A stretch of DNA of 44,890 nt from Rubripirellula sp. (GTDB lineage: Bacteria; Planctomycetota; Planctomycetia; Pirellulales; Pirellulaceae), in the NCBI GenBank assembly GCA_029213145.1, contig JARGNK010000008.1, positions 1-44,890 of the forward strand. Direction: 5' to 3'. The translations under genes were made by a program, and so were the position numbers. Positions within the stretch are counted from its first letter, which is position 1, and the number at the start of each line of letters is the position of its first letter. The notes beneath the pieces are model-generated. The model was given only the letters and a program-made list of their open reading frames with translations, searched no databases and was not told where the DNA came from. This document shows, in pieces, positions 18,206-27,111 of this stretch.

Positions 18206-19225
18206 TTAACGTTTCGTAAGTTCTAAGAAGATAATGTTCTGGTTCACTTCTGATTGAATACGGATTTCCTTTAGTTCGGATTCGCCGATCGCCTCGGTCA
18301 ACGCCAGCATGTCTGACCGGGATCGGTACACAAGATGCCAGTCCATAAACATTTCCATATAACCGACATCGCGAATTTCAGGTAAGAAATTGGCGACGAC
18401 CAATCTTCCGCCCGGACGCAAGTCGCGGAAAAGATTCGTTGTCAAACGACGTGCAATCGAATCATTTAAATAGTCGTACAATCCGGTGCTGTAGATCAAA
18501 TCGAACGAACCGAGGTCTGTTCGACCCGTCAACATGCGGCGGACGTCAGCTTGGATTGGTTTGATTCCGAACCGACCATACCGTGCCCCAACTTCGTCCA
18601 GACTTTCCGGGTCGGCATCGAGAGCCAAGAATCGGCCGAACTTCTCCAAATGCACTTCGGACGAAACGCTTGCTTCCCGAAGATGACCGCAGGCGATTGC
18701 CAGCACGTCTCTTCCTGGAGATTCGGCGCCCAATTGGTCGAGCAAGCTTGCCACGTGGCATCGACGCTCACGGACACCTGCCGAAGCGGGGGCAGAAGTT
18801 GTGTAGTGAAAAATTGCTTTTCCGATTGGACCGGTTTCCGGAACGGAAGAGTCACCGTCGTCACTGTAAATGTAATCCATCATCACAGCGTCGCCAGCAT
18901 ACCCACGAGGTTTGTTAAATGCTCGGCTGGTAAAGGGGTCTTCGTGAACGATCTGGCACAGCGAATGGCTTCGGCCTCGATCAATCAGTTGCCTCCACTC
19001 GTCCCGTGAAGCTTCACGCCTCAAGCTTCGCAGTCCATTGAACAATTGATCGACCGCACGCTGGATTTCATAGGAGCTCGCTGCGGTGAAAATCTCATCT
19101 CTTACCTGATCCAGCAATCGATCAAGCCGATAGATGCGATCACCGAGTGTGATGGATTGAACTCCGTTCGGGATAGAATCCACTTGCTGACTGTCAAGGC
19201 TGTTGGATTGCGAGTAAAAGCTCAT
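18206..19225 (-). CDS. Class I SAM-dependent methyltransferase, possibly lipid/fatty-acid methyl ester forming
   Basis: From the ATG at 19223-19225 the protein has 339 residues. The frame is open for 53 more codons, but those are Arg/Ser/His-rich and look non-coding. The N-terminal half is helical and includes DPFTSRAFNKPRGYAGDAVM (about residues 93-112). The C-terminal half is a Rossmann methyltransferase with a motif I of unusual form (VLAIACGHLREAS), an acidic end of strand 2 (LALDADPES), and FDLIYSTGLYDYL and LRPGGRLVVANF. I recall the PRGYAGDAV-type N-terminal region from proteins annotated as 3-hydroxypalmitate methyl ester synthases of the PhcB kind, but I cannot verify that here. It converges on the HD-GYP gene and diverges from the hybrid kinase. 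Confidence 0.78.
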   Translation of the reverse strand: MSFYSQSNSLDSQQVDSIPNGVQSITLGDRIYRLDRLLDQVRDEIFTAASSYEIQRAVDQLFNGLRSLRREASRDEWRQLIDRGRSHSLCQIVHEDPFTSRAFNKPRGYAGDAVMMDYIYSDDGDSSVPETGPIGKAIFHYTTSAPASAGVRERRCHVASLLDQLGAESPGRDVLAIACGHLREASVSSEVHLEKFGRFLALDADPESLDEVGARYGRFGIKPIQADVRRMLTGRTDLGSFDLIYSTGLYDYLNDSIARRLTTNLFRDLRPGGRLVVANFLPEIRDVGYMEMFMDWHLVYRSRSDMLALTEAIGESELKEIRIQSEVNQNIIFLELTKR

Positions 19226-19893
19226 GCGTCGCGTTGAACTCCAAATCGTGCACAAATTCTTCCGGTGTCGGGAAAAGTTGTCGTGCGACTTACTGATGAA
19301 TGAATGTCTGCTGAATCTCGTACTTGAATGGCGACACTCAGGGTCTTTATGACGGCAATATTCCAAAGCGGAGGGAAATGTCAAGTCAGTAAATGAATCG
19401 TGTTTTCAGCATATGGTGTCGTTAATTTTCCCGGTCGAGGGGGGGGATTATATGCATTAGCAATGCGTTGCTAGCAGGACAGAATTTATGCTTTTGCAAG
19501 TTCACGGGATAATGGCGAGATTCTTGCCTGACCTGCGCAATCGGACTGATGCGAAACTAAATTTTGCAAGAAATCACGCCGGAGGGAGTTAATTGGCACG
19601 CGATTGAATTCAAGCGATTCCTGTTTTTGACGCGACAAAAAAATTTAAAAAGTTCGAAACACGAGTTTGATTCAGAGCCGTTGCGTTGGCGTAGCGTAAG
19701 TTTCAGATGAGTTTGCGCTCCGATTCAAGAACGCATTTTCTACATCCGGATCCAACCCCCTTTTGTGGGACGATCGAGTTTGATGGGGGGCTTGCAGCAA
19801 CGATCGAATCGTTAGCTCGAAACAGCCACGTTTGGCATTCCGGGTGGGGCACACCCCCCTTTTGCTATTTCATTCTGTTGAGCTGCAAAGATC
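19226..19893. other. Divergent spacer, 668 bp, with AT-rich tract
   Basis: This space separates the methyltransferase (left) from the hybrid kinase (right). It contains a strikingly AT-rich stretch at 19635-19655 (acaaaaaaatttaaaaag core) and an inverted repeat tagcaa-tgcg-ttgcta at 19458-19473. Both are plausible regulatory elements, but no promoter consensus can be assigned with confidence. Confidence 0.45.
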
Positions 19894-22800
19894 ATGGAAC
19901 CGATTCATTTCCTTGAGGCGAAGGGCTTCGTTTGTTTTGACGCGGTTCAGTATCGCGGCCCGATTGCTCAATGCTTGGTGAAGCTAAATGATTCACCGCA
20001 GGTCATGTCTGCTCAATGGTTGGAGCAGCGGAGTTGCGGTCCAGAGCTTTATAATCGAGTCCGTCGTCTTTGGTCACGTAGCGAGCGAAGCCAACCGATG
20101 GGAGCGTTGCGGCAGAACTTCTTTCATGATGCCGATCAACGCTTGATCCGCGTGATTAGCACCCCGGTCGGTCGACCGATGAGTGAGTGGTTACTGTCGC
20201 GACAGTTCGATGTTGATGAATCGCTTCGTACGGCTATTTCGCTGGTAGAGTGCTTGCAAAGCTGGCATTCAGCAAAGTTAGTGCGTGGTTGGCTAAGCAG
20301 TGAAACTGTATTCCGGGATGCGGATCAGCAAGTCGAGCTAGCGGATTTGTCGCTTTTGGGCATGAATGATCAGCAGGAAATTTTGTCGCTGCCAGTGGAG
20401 GATTTGGTCTTTCTGCCGCCGGAGACCATTGGTTCTTTGCCAAGAAATATCTGTCCGGCATCGGATCTATATTCCGTTGGAGCGATATTGTTTTCGATGT
20501 TGGCGGGCCGGCCTCCCATCGAAGCGGAGAGTGCCAGCGATTATTTGGACCGGCAGCTTTGTAACGAGCCATCACGACTTAGGGAACTTCAGTTGTCGGT
20601 TCCTCGGGAATTGGACAGCCTTGTTGCCAGATTGCTGCGTCGTGATCCCCGTGATCGATATGCCACAGCATCCGCTCTGCTTTATGATCTTCGTCAAATT
20701 CGAGCGATGGAATTGGCGGGACCGACATCAAAATTATTTGCGATCGGCACTCAAGATATTCGTCTGAGTTTGACGGAAGGTAGTTTGGTTGGTCGCGAAC
20801 AAGAAATTCATGCAGCTCAATCGTGGATTGAGGAGGTGACGGGAGGTAATGCAGGCGTTCAGTATCTGACCGGTTGTGATCCGAACGCGCGCTGCGACGT
20901 GATGGACGAGATTTCTTTGATGGCATCATCTCAGAGACTTGTGATTTGCCGAGGAACGGCAGCCGCAGGTGCCTCGAAGCCATTGCAATCACTCGAAAGT
21001 GTGCTCGCTGGGATCGACCAGCTCTGTGAAGATGATGAGGATCTGGCGGATCAGATCTGCTCCGGTTTAACCTCGCACGCGATTACGCTGTCTAAACTTT
21101 TACCCGCCTTGTCGAAGCGGTGGACCCATAATGAAAATTCTGCTGGGCCGGAAGCCTATGGGAGCCGTCGAGTTGCCGCGTCATTAGAGGAGCTGTTCGT
21201 GGTTCTGGCGAGACGCAGCAAAGGGGTCGTGCTCTTATTTGATGAGCTAGATCATGCCGATGAATTGACGCAGACAGTCGTTGGTAGGCTAATCGATCGA
21301 ATACACCGTACAACGGATCCGATGCGATTGGGAGTCATCGCATCAGGAGCAGATCGCTCCTCCCTTTCGGAATCTGACGCAATCGCTGAGATCAAGCTCG
21401 GCAAAGTGAGTGATCTGGCACTTCACCTGTCTTTATGTTCTTCGGCAGGTCAAATTTCCAAGCCGATCGTGCAGTCGATCATTGAGATTGCTGAAGGAAA
21501 TTTGGAAAAAGCCTCTGCGATTTTGGGGCGGATGATTGATACGCATGTGGTGCGATCGTCACCAGAAGGATGGGAGGTTGCCGGAGACTTGCAAGATGCA
21601 CTCCGAGGAGATGAATCGTTTGCCGACTTGCTGGACGGGCAGGTGAAATCTCTGACATCAGCAGCCAAACAAGTGCTTTCAACCGCGGCGGTGATGGGGC
21701 AGGAGTTCGATCTGTTCATGCTTGCTTCGGTGGCTGAAAGGCCCTACGCCGAGGTTCTTGCCGTCTCGACCGACGCGGTAGGCCGGCGTCTTTTACGTCG
21801 CCATTCTGAGGCGGGGCTGTATTGCTTCACGCATGCTCAGATCCATGGTTGTCTGTGTGACGCATTGCCACCGGAAGAGCAAAGACAAGTTCACTTGAAA
21901 TCGGCTGCGTATTTGGAGAAGCAGAAGCCATTAAACCTATTCGCGCTCTCTTTTCATTATGACGCAGCCGATCGTGGTGACTTGGCGTTACAGACGGCAC
22001 TCGATGCGGCAGCCCAGGCACGCTCTCGTTTTGCATTGTTGGTTGCTAAAGATCAACTTGAGATTGCCAAACGATGGGTAAATACGAGCGATCGGCTTGC
22101 CGGTCTGCAGATTATTGAGGGTTTAGCTGAAATTGATTTGTTGCTCGGCAACTACGACGATGCAGCGGTGCACTTGAAAGAGGCGTTGCGTTTGACGCAT
22201 CTGCCGACCGAGCGGGCAGCGGTCAAGCAACAGATGGGTGAATTGGCATTTAAACGGGGGCAGTTCACGCAGGCTGCGTCTGAATATGAAGAGGCGTTGA
22301 AATTGACCGGGGTGCGGTTGCCGACCAATTTTGGGACGATGATTCTAAGCCTTATGGTTCAGGGGGCGATCCAAGCCGTTCATACCTACCTGCCAACTTG
22401 TTTTGTGGGGCGTAAGGGGCCACCAAGTCCACTTGACTGTTTGCGTTGGCGACTCATGAGTCGGCTTTCCCATGTTTATTGGTTCAGTCGTGACAAATTG
22501 TGGACGCTCGCCAATCATCTTCGTTCTTTGAACTTGGCGGAGCGGTTTGAGCCGTCAGAGATCTTGGCTGCTGTGTACAGCGAGCATGGGCCTGTGATGA
22601 GTTTGCTTCGGTGGTTCAAGCGAGCAAATCGGTATATGAATCGGTCGTTGGCGATCCGCAAAGAGCAAGGTGATTTTTGGGGGCAAGGGCAATCGCTTCA
22701 TTACCACAGCGTCGTCTCCTTGGCTGAATGCAGATTCGAGGATGCGATCAGGCGGGGATCGCGGGCGGTCGAATTATTGCGGCAAACGGGCGATCTCTGG

Positions 22801-25800
22801 GAAATGAACATGTGCCGCTACCAAGTGGCCAACGCCTTTCTTCGAATCGGTAATCTTGACGAGGCAACGGAAACCGCATCTACCATGTATTACTCCGGTC
22901 GTGAGATCGGTGATCAGCAAGCCGCGGGAATCAGTCTAGATGTTTGGGCGCGATCAGCTCCTGAATCCTTACCACTCGAAGTCGTCATTGAAGAGGCAAA
23001 TCGGAATCGACCTGATGCTCAAAGCCACGCTCAGACACAATTGGCACATGCGATTGTATTGCTTCACCATCAAAGAATTGAAGACGCAATTGAGCGGCTG
23101 CAAGCTGCGATAGAACGGTGTCGCCGCGCCGGTCACCTGAACACCTACATCAGCCCACTGTATGCGTGGTTAGCGACGGCGATGCGGAGACAATTGGAAT
23201 CAACCGACCCACGTGATGGCAGATTATTTCATCAACGATTAAAGGCGTTAAAGAAATCTGCGGCAAGAGCGACTCGTGTTGCCCGCAGTTTTCCGGCGGA
23301 CCGTGCACATAGTCTGCGCGAGCAAGCATTGGTGCGGCTGATTTGCGGAAACGTGTCGCGGGCACGGCGGCTTGCGGTCCAAAGTATGCTTGTCGCCAGA
23401 AGATACGGTCAGCCGCTGGAGGAGTACGAAACACTCATCATTTTGAAGTCAATTCATCAACGATACGAGGACTTGATTGGAAAGTTGCCTGGCGAAATCG
23501 TTTCGCGGATCGATTGTCTGAGTGAAATCCAGGGGATTGCAAGGGACCAAAATTTGATGACGAAGCGAAGTTCGACCGGGCTTTCCGTGGCCGATCGTTT
23601 TGCCACCGTGCTGCAATCTGGTCGCCGCATCGCACAGGGATTGGAGCCCGACGCAATCTACAAGGAAGCGAGCGAGTCGGCCCGTCGTTTGCTCCGCGGG
23701 AACGGGGTTGATGTCATTCAAATCGAGGGATACGAAGAAGAGCGAAAATACGAACCATACCAGCCGATGGATGCACACCAGGCAGCAGCCAGGATAGATG
23801 CCTTTCTGCCATTATTGGAGGACGCCGTTGCGAGTGGTCAGAGCGTGAGTGATTCCACTGCAAACAGTCAACACACCTCGCGTGGTAGCGTGATTGCGAC
23901 CCCCATTGCCTATCGTGGAACACCGATTGCGATCATTTTGGTCGTACATGACGAATTAAAAAATCTGTTCGGTGAAGAAGAATTGCGGATCGCCGATTTT
24001 GTCTCGTCGCTTGCCGGTGCAGCACTCGAGAATGCGGATGGCTTCAGACGTTTGCAACTTTTAAATGACACACTTGAAGAGAAAGTGCGTGAACGAACTC
24101 AGGCTGCCGAGCAACGAGCGCAGGAGCTTACCGCTAGTAATGAGCAGTTGTTGGAAACGGAAGAGCAGCTTCGCAAAGCGATTGATCACGCGAATTCGGC
24201 AAACCGAGCAAAGAGCCGGTTTTTAGCAACCATTAGTCATGAAATTCGTACGCCGCTAAATGGAATTCTGGGGATGACAAGGTTGGCACAACAGTCCGTT
24301 GTGCATCGGCGGCAAGCCAATTTCTTGGACACTGTGCAGGAAAGTGGCCAGTCCCTGCTCACGTTAATTAATGATTTATTGGATGTTTCGAAGTTGGAGG
24401 CGGGCAAACTTGAAATCGAACACGTTTCTGTTCAGTTGCACGAATTGATTGGTGAAACCTGTCGCTTGATGTCGGCTTCGGCATGGCAGAAAGATGTCGA
24501 ACTAGTTTGCGATATTGATGTCTCCGTCCCTGAGCAGATCCTCAGTGATCCATCCCGACTAAGGCAGATCATGATGAACTTGATTGGGAATGCAATCAAG
24601 TTTACAGAGCATGGCTTTGTTGCCGTTACCGCTCGTGTGGTTACCGACAACGACCAGAAGCAGTTGATGCTAAGCGTTCAAGATAGTGGAATCGGGATTG
24701 CTGTCGAAAAGCAAAGTAAAGTCTTTGATTCATTCTCGCAGGCCGATAGCAGCACAACACGGCGGTACGGTGGATCGGGACTGGGATTAGCGATTTGCCG
24801 TGAACTGGCGGAGTTGATGGGGGGCACGCTTGGGCTGGAAAGTGAACTCGGGGTCGGAAGTGAATTTTCACTTGTCTTACCATTGGAGTCAGAATCGGTA
24901 GCTCAACCCACAAAAAATTTGTCCGGATCACGCATCGCGGTGATCGATTCATTGCCCGCGTCATGTCAAGCCATCGCTTCGGCGCTGATGGGAGCTGATG
25001 CGTCGGTCAGTCAATTCGCGACGAAGGCGGAATTGGAAGCTCAGTTCGATCAGCAGCATTTTGACTGCGCGGTTTTTGGTATTGAACTTGATGCTGTGTT
25101 GTACGAGCGATTACGCGTTGCTGGGACTCAGTGCATGCTACTGATTCCACCCACTGCCTCGTGGGAATCCATTCCTGGTGAAGCGATTGCCGAGTTGCGG
25201 AAACCGGCGTTGTCCGGCGAGATTGTCGCAGTGGTCGAAAGCTTGCTCCGTGGCGAGGGGCGTTCCGCTCAAAGATCGTTAAGCAGCGAATCGGTCGCTA
25301 GCCATGAACCTAAAGGCGAAACTGCCCTGCCAGCAACTGATCCCTCGACGAAACAAGCCGCAGCTGAAGAAGAGAGTGGTCCACTCGCGGGGATCCGCGT
25401 TTTGGTCGCGGAGGATGGTGCGATCAACCGGGAGGTGATTTCGGGAATCCTCGAAATGCTCGGTTGCTCGGTATCGATGGCGGTCGACGGCGTCGAGGTT
25501 ACCTCAATGGCTGTGGAGCAGCGTTTCGATATCTGCTTGATGGATGTTGATATGCCTGTCAGAGACGGGATTGAAGCGACCTACGAGATTCGCAAGTTAG
25601 ACCATGGATCTGATCGGTTGCCCATCGTGGCGATGACCGCGCACTGCAGTGATCAAATCTGGATTCGCTGCCAAGATGCCGGAATGGATGGTTTTCTCTC
25701 CAAGCCTGTCGAGCCAAAGTGTTTGATGGAGGTGATCCAAAGGTATGTGGCCGCGCGTGACGGCATGCAACTGCCGGGCACCATCGCTTCATCCCTTGAG

Positions 25801-25809
25801 GCGATTTAG
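19894..25809 (+). CDS. Giant hybrid histidine kinase: pseudokinase-NTPase-TPR-GAF-HisKA-HATPase-REC-REC
   Basis: The 1971-residue protein follows the Ser/Thr-kinase/NTPase/TPR/GAF/histidine-kinase plan. Residues 15-280 form a protein-kinase fold, but the HRD loop reads RGW (Trp133 where the catalytic Asp should be) and DFG reads DLS (151-153). Residues 290-640 resemble the STAND/AAA NTPase, with Walker A degraded to GCDPNARC (327-334) and Walker B LLFDELDHAD retained (Asp450). TPR-like helices fill about 690-1200, a GAF domain 1230-1390, and a coiled coil 1390-1440. HisKA has His1449 in ISHEIRTPLNG. The ATPase has an N box at 1551-1570 and G boxes DSGIGI and GGSGLGLAI. A degenerate receiver (1677-1785) lacks the phospho-Asp. 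The final receiver (1832-1950) has Asp1884 in LMDVDMP. It likely feeds the HPt/HD-GYP pair. No membrane segment is seen, so it is cytoplasmic. Confidence 0.92.
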   Translation: MEPIHFLEAKGFVCFDAVQYRGPIAQCLVKLNDSPQVMSAQWLEQRSCGPELYNRVRRLWSRSERSQPMGALRQNFFHDADQRLIRVISTPVGRPMSEWLLSRQFDVDESLRTAISLVECLQSWHSAKLVRGWLSSETVFRDADQQVELADLSLLGMNDQQEILSLPVEDLVFLPPETIGSLPRNICPASDLYSVGAILFSMLAGRPPIEAESASDYLDRQLCNEPSRLRELQLSVPRELDSLVARLLRRDPRDRYATASALLYDLRQIRAMELAGPTSKLFAIGTQDIRLSLTEGSLVGREQEIHAAQSWIEEVTGGNAGVQYLTGCDPNARCDVMDEISLMASSQRLVICRGTAAAGASKPLQSLESVLAGIDQLCEDDEDLADQICSGLTSHAITLSKLLPALSKRWTHNENSAGPEAYGSRRVAASLEELFVVLARRSKGVVLLFDELDHADELTQTVVGRLIDRIHRTTDPMRLGVIASGADRSSLSESDAIAEIKLGKVSDLALHLSLCSSAGQISKPIVQSIIEIAEGNLEKASAILGRMIDTHVVRSSPEGWEVAGDLQDALRGDESFADLLDGQVKSLTSAAKQVLSTAAVMGQEFDLFMLASVAERPYAEVLAVSTDAVGRRLLRRHSEAGLYCFTHAQIHGCLCDALPPEEQRQVHLKSAAYLEKQKPLNLFALSFHYDAADRGDLALQTALDAAAQARSRFALLVAKDQLEIAKRWVNTSDRLAGLQIIEGLAEIDLLLGNYDDAAVHLKEALRLTHLPTERAAVKQQMGELAFKRGQFTQAASEYEEALKLTGVRLPTNFGTMILSLMVQGAIQAVHTYLPTCFVGRKGPPSPLDCLRWRLMSRLSHVYWFSRDKLWTLANHLRSLNLAERFEPSEILAAVYSEHGPVMSLLRWFKRANRYMNRSLAIRKEQGDFWGQGQSLHYHSVVSLAECRFEDAIRRGSRAVELLRQTGDLWEMNMCRYQVANAFLRIGNLDEATETASTMYYSGREIGDQQAAGISLDVWARSAPESLPLEVVIEEANRNRPDAQSHAQTQLAHAIVLLHHQRIEDAIERLQAAIERCRRAGHLNTYISPLYAWLATAMRRQLESTDPRDGRLFHQRLKALKKSAARATRVARSFPADRAHSLREQALVRLICGNVSRARRLAVQSMLVARRYGQPLEEYETLIILKSIHQRYEDLIGKLPGEIVSRIDCLSEIQGIARDQNLMTKRSSTGLSVADRFATVLQSGRRIAQGLEPDAIYKEASESARRLLRGNGVDVIQIEGYEEERKYEPYQPMDAHQAAARIDAFLPLLEDAVASGQSVSDSTANSQHTSRGSVIATPIAYRGTPIAIILVVHDELKNLFGEEELRIADFVSSLAGAALENADGFRRLQLLNDTLEEKVRERTQAAEQRAQELTASNEQLLETEEQLRKAIDHANSANRAKSRFLATISHEIRTPLNGILGMTRLAQQSVVHRRQANFLDTVQESGQSLLTLINDLLDVSKLEAGKLEIEHVSVQLHELIGETCRLMSASAWQKDVELVCDIDVSVPEQILSDPSRLRQIMMNLIGNAIKFTEHGFVAVTARVVTDNDQKQLMLSVQDSGIGIAVEKQSKVFDSFSQADSSTTRRYGGSGLGLAICRELAELMGGTLGLESELGVGSEFSLVLPLESESVAQPTKNLSGSRIAVIDSLPASCQAIASALMGADASVSQFATKAELEAQFDQQHFDCAVFGIELDAVLYERLRVAGTQCMLLIPPTASWESIPGEAIAELRKPALSGEIVAVVESLLRGEGRSAQRSLSSESVASHEPKGETALPATDPSTKQAAAEEESGPLAGIRVLVAEDGAINREVISGILEMLGCSVSMAVDGVEVTSMAVEQRFDICLMDVDMPVRDGIEATYEIRKLDHGSDRLPIVAMTAHCSDQIWIRCQDAGMDGFLSKPVEPKCLMEVIQRYVAARDGMQLPGTIASSLEAI

Positions 25810-25835
25810 GGCTGCCGATGAGATCGCTGCAACCT

Positions 25836-25847
25836 GGGCTTCGGCCC
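25836..25847 (+). terminator. Short UUCG-loop hairpin after the hybrid kinase
   Basis: gggc-ttcg-gccc gives a four-base stem with a stabilising UUCG tetraloop, 27 bases after the stop codon. Only a weak T-rich stretch follows, so this is a tentative terminator. Confidence 0.35.
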
Positions 25848-26039
25848 GTTTGCGCTTCCTTGACGCGGTATCGCCATCCGGGCTGTCGCTAGGTCCGGTT
25901 CTTTTCCAATGATTGGCACGGCGGTTGCCCTGCTGTCACCTCGTCAACGCAGCTGCGGCCTCGAGCTCGAGTCGGTTTTCGGTACGTCGGGTGGAGCAGC
26001 TCTGTCTCATCACACTCCGCTGACTTGGAGGAATTTGCC

Positions 26040-26648
26040 ATGTCACTCTCTCGCCGTTTGTCTTGGTTTGCTGCCTGTGCTCTTTGTGTTGTCTGTTTGT
26101 TCACCCTCACCGATTTGATTGGTCAGGAGGTAAAGGAATCGCCAGGATCGAACGTTGGGAAGTCGGAACAGCGATTAGAAGTGCGGTTGGCGGCAGCTCA
26201 CCTTGCGCTCGCCCAAGCAGACCTGCGAAGCGCCCTTGAATTGAACAAACGCTTTCCGAATGCGATTCCAGGAAATGCAGTTGAGAATTATCGTAAGCAT
26301 GTTTTGCTCGACCAAGAAATGCTTGATCAGGCAAAGAGGGGAACGGATGGTCATGTCCACGCGATTTATCGACGTGCTGCGGAGATCGCGAGAAAAAACG
26401 CGGAAGCGGATTTCGCACGAAAACAACGGCTTTACGAAGACTTTCCAGACCAAGTAGCTGCGCTCGCTTTTGAGCGGGCGAAGGCTGTGTTACTGGTCGC
26501 CCAACTGAACCAAGAATATACCGAGACCCAAGAGTCTTCTTTGTCGAGTCTTGCTTACCTGCAGTGGCAGCTCGAGCAACTGAGAAATGACTTGCTCGAG
26601 CTTCGGATCCATGTCGCCAGCCAGCATCCCCGCAAAGAGGGATTTTGA
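26040..26648 (+). CDS. Small secreted helical protein of unknown function
   Basis: I do not recognise this 202-residue protein. The start at 26040 is chosen because ggagga (26027-26032) lies eight bases before it and because the signal peptide begins there (MSLSRRLSWFAACALCVVCLF). The mature part is strongly charged and helical, with a likely coiled coil at the C terminus (YLQWQLEQLRNDLLELRIHV). The middle carries many Ala, Arg and Glu residues in helical spacing and no cysteine after the signal region. It may be a periplasmic adaptor or structural protein. It is followed by a 463 bp spacer before the next plus-strand gene, so there is no sign of an operon. Confidence 0.75.
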   Translation: MSLSRRLSWFAACALCVVCLFTLTDLIGQEVKESPGSNVGKSEQRLEVRLAAAHLALAQADLRSALELNKRFPNAIPGNAVENYRKHVLLDQEMLDQAKRGTDGHVHAIYRRAAEIARKNAEADFARKQRLYEDFPDQVAALAFERAKAVLLVAQLNQEYTETQESSLSSLAYLQWQLEQLRNDLLELRIHVASQHPRKEGF

Positions 26649-27111
26649 GCCGAAAAATCGTGCTCAAGCTGGGCAAGTTCATAGACGTTGAATGCATCGG
26701 AAAACGCAACTCGCTGTCGATGAGCGGGTTCAGGTGTCAGCGTGGATTTTAATTTTCCGCGTTGGATGTCGTGCTTGGCGGCCATTGTCCATTGAAAGGT
26801 CAGCGCACTTCGCAGGTGTGCACTTTCGCACGGGCTGGGCATCTTGTCACGCTGTCCTGTGCGTTCGATCGACGATGGGGTACGCGGGATGAGAAAACGT
26901 AGCAGCCACGTCCGCTGCTGAATTCGCTTTGCATTAGCCGGTGGCAGGTATGCAAGACCGGTTGCCTGATCCTGAGAGTCGGTGGCTGTAAGGGGTAGGT
27001 GATCGGGCGTCGTTTTGTGGTTTTTGAGGCAAGGGCACCTTGTTTGCTCCTCCGGTCAATTCTCTGAAGCGAGCGGTTTCCTAATTGCCGAAGGAAGCGT
27101 TGGGTGTCTCG
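26649..27111. other. Gene-free spacer, 463 bp
   Basis: I see no repeat, RNA gene or credible coding frame. The open frame of the next gene begins near its end. Confidence 0.4.

Noticed and set aside
26107..26709. 200-codon minus-strand frame over the small secreted helical protein
   Set aside because: It lies wholly opposite a gene with a clear ribosome site and signal peptide. The antisense product is Arg/Ser/Pro-rich without domain features.
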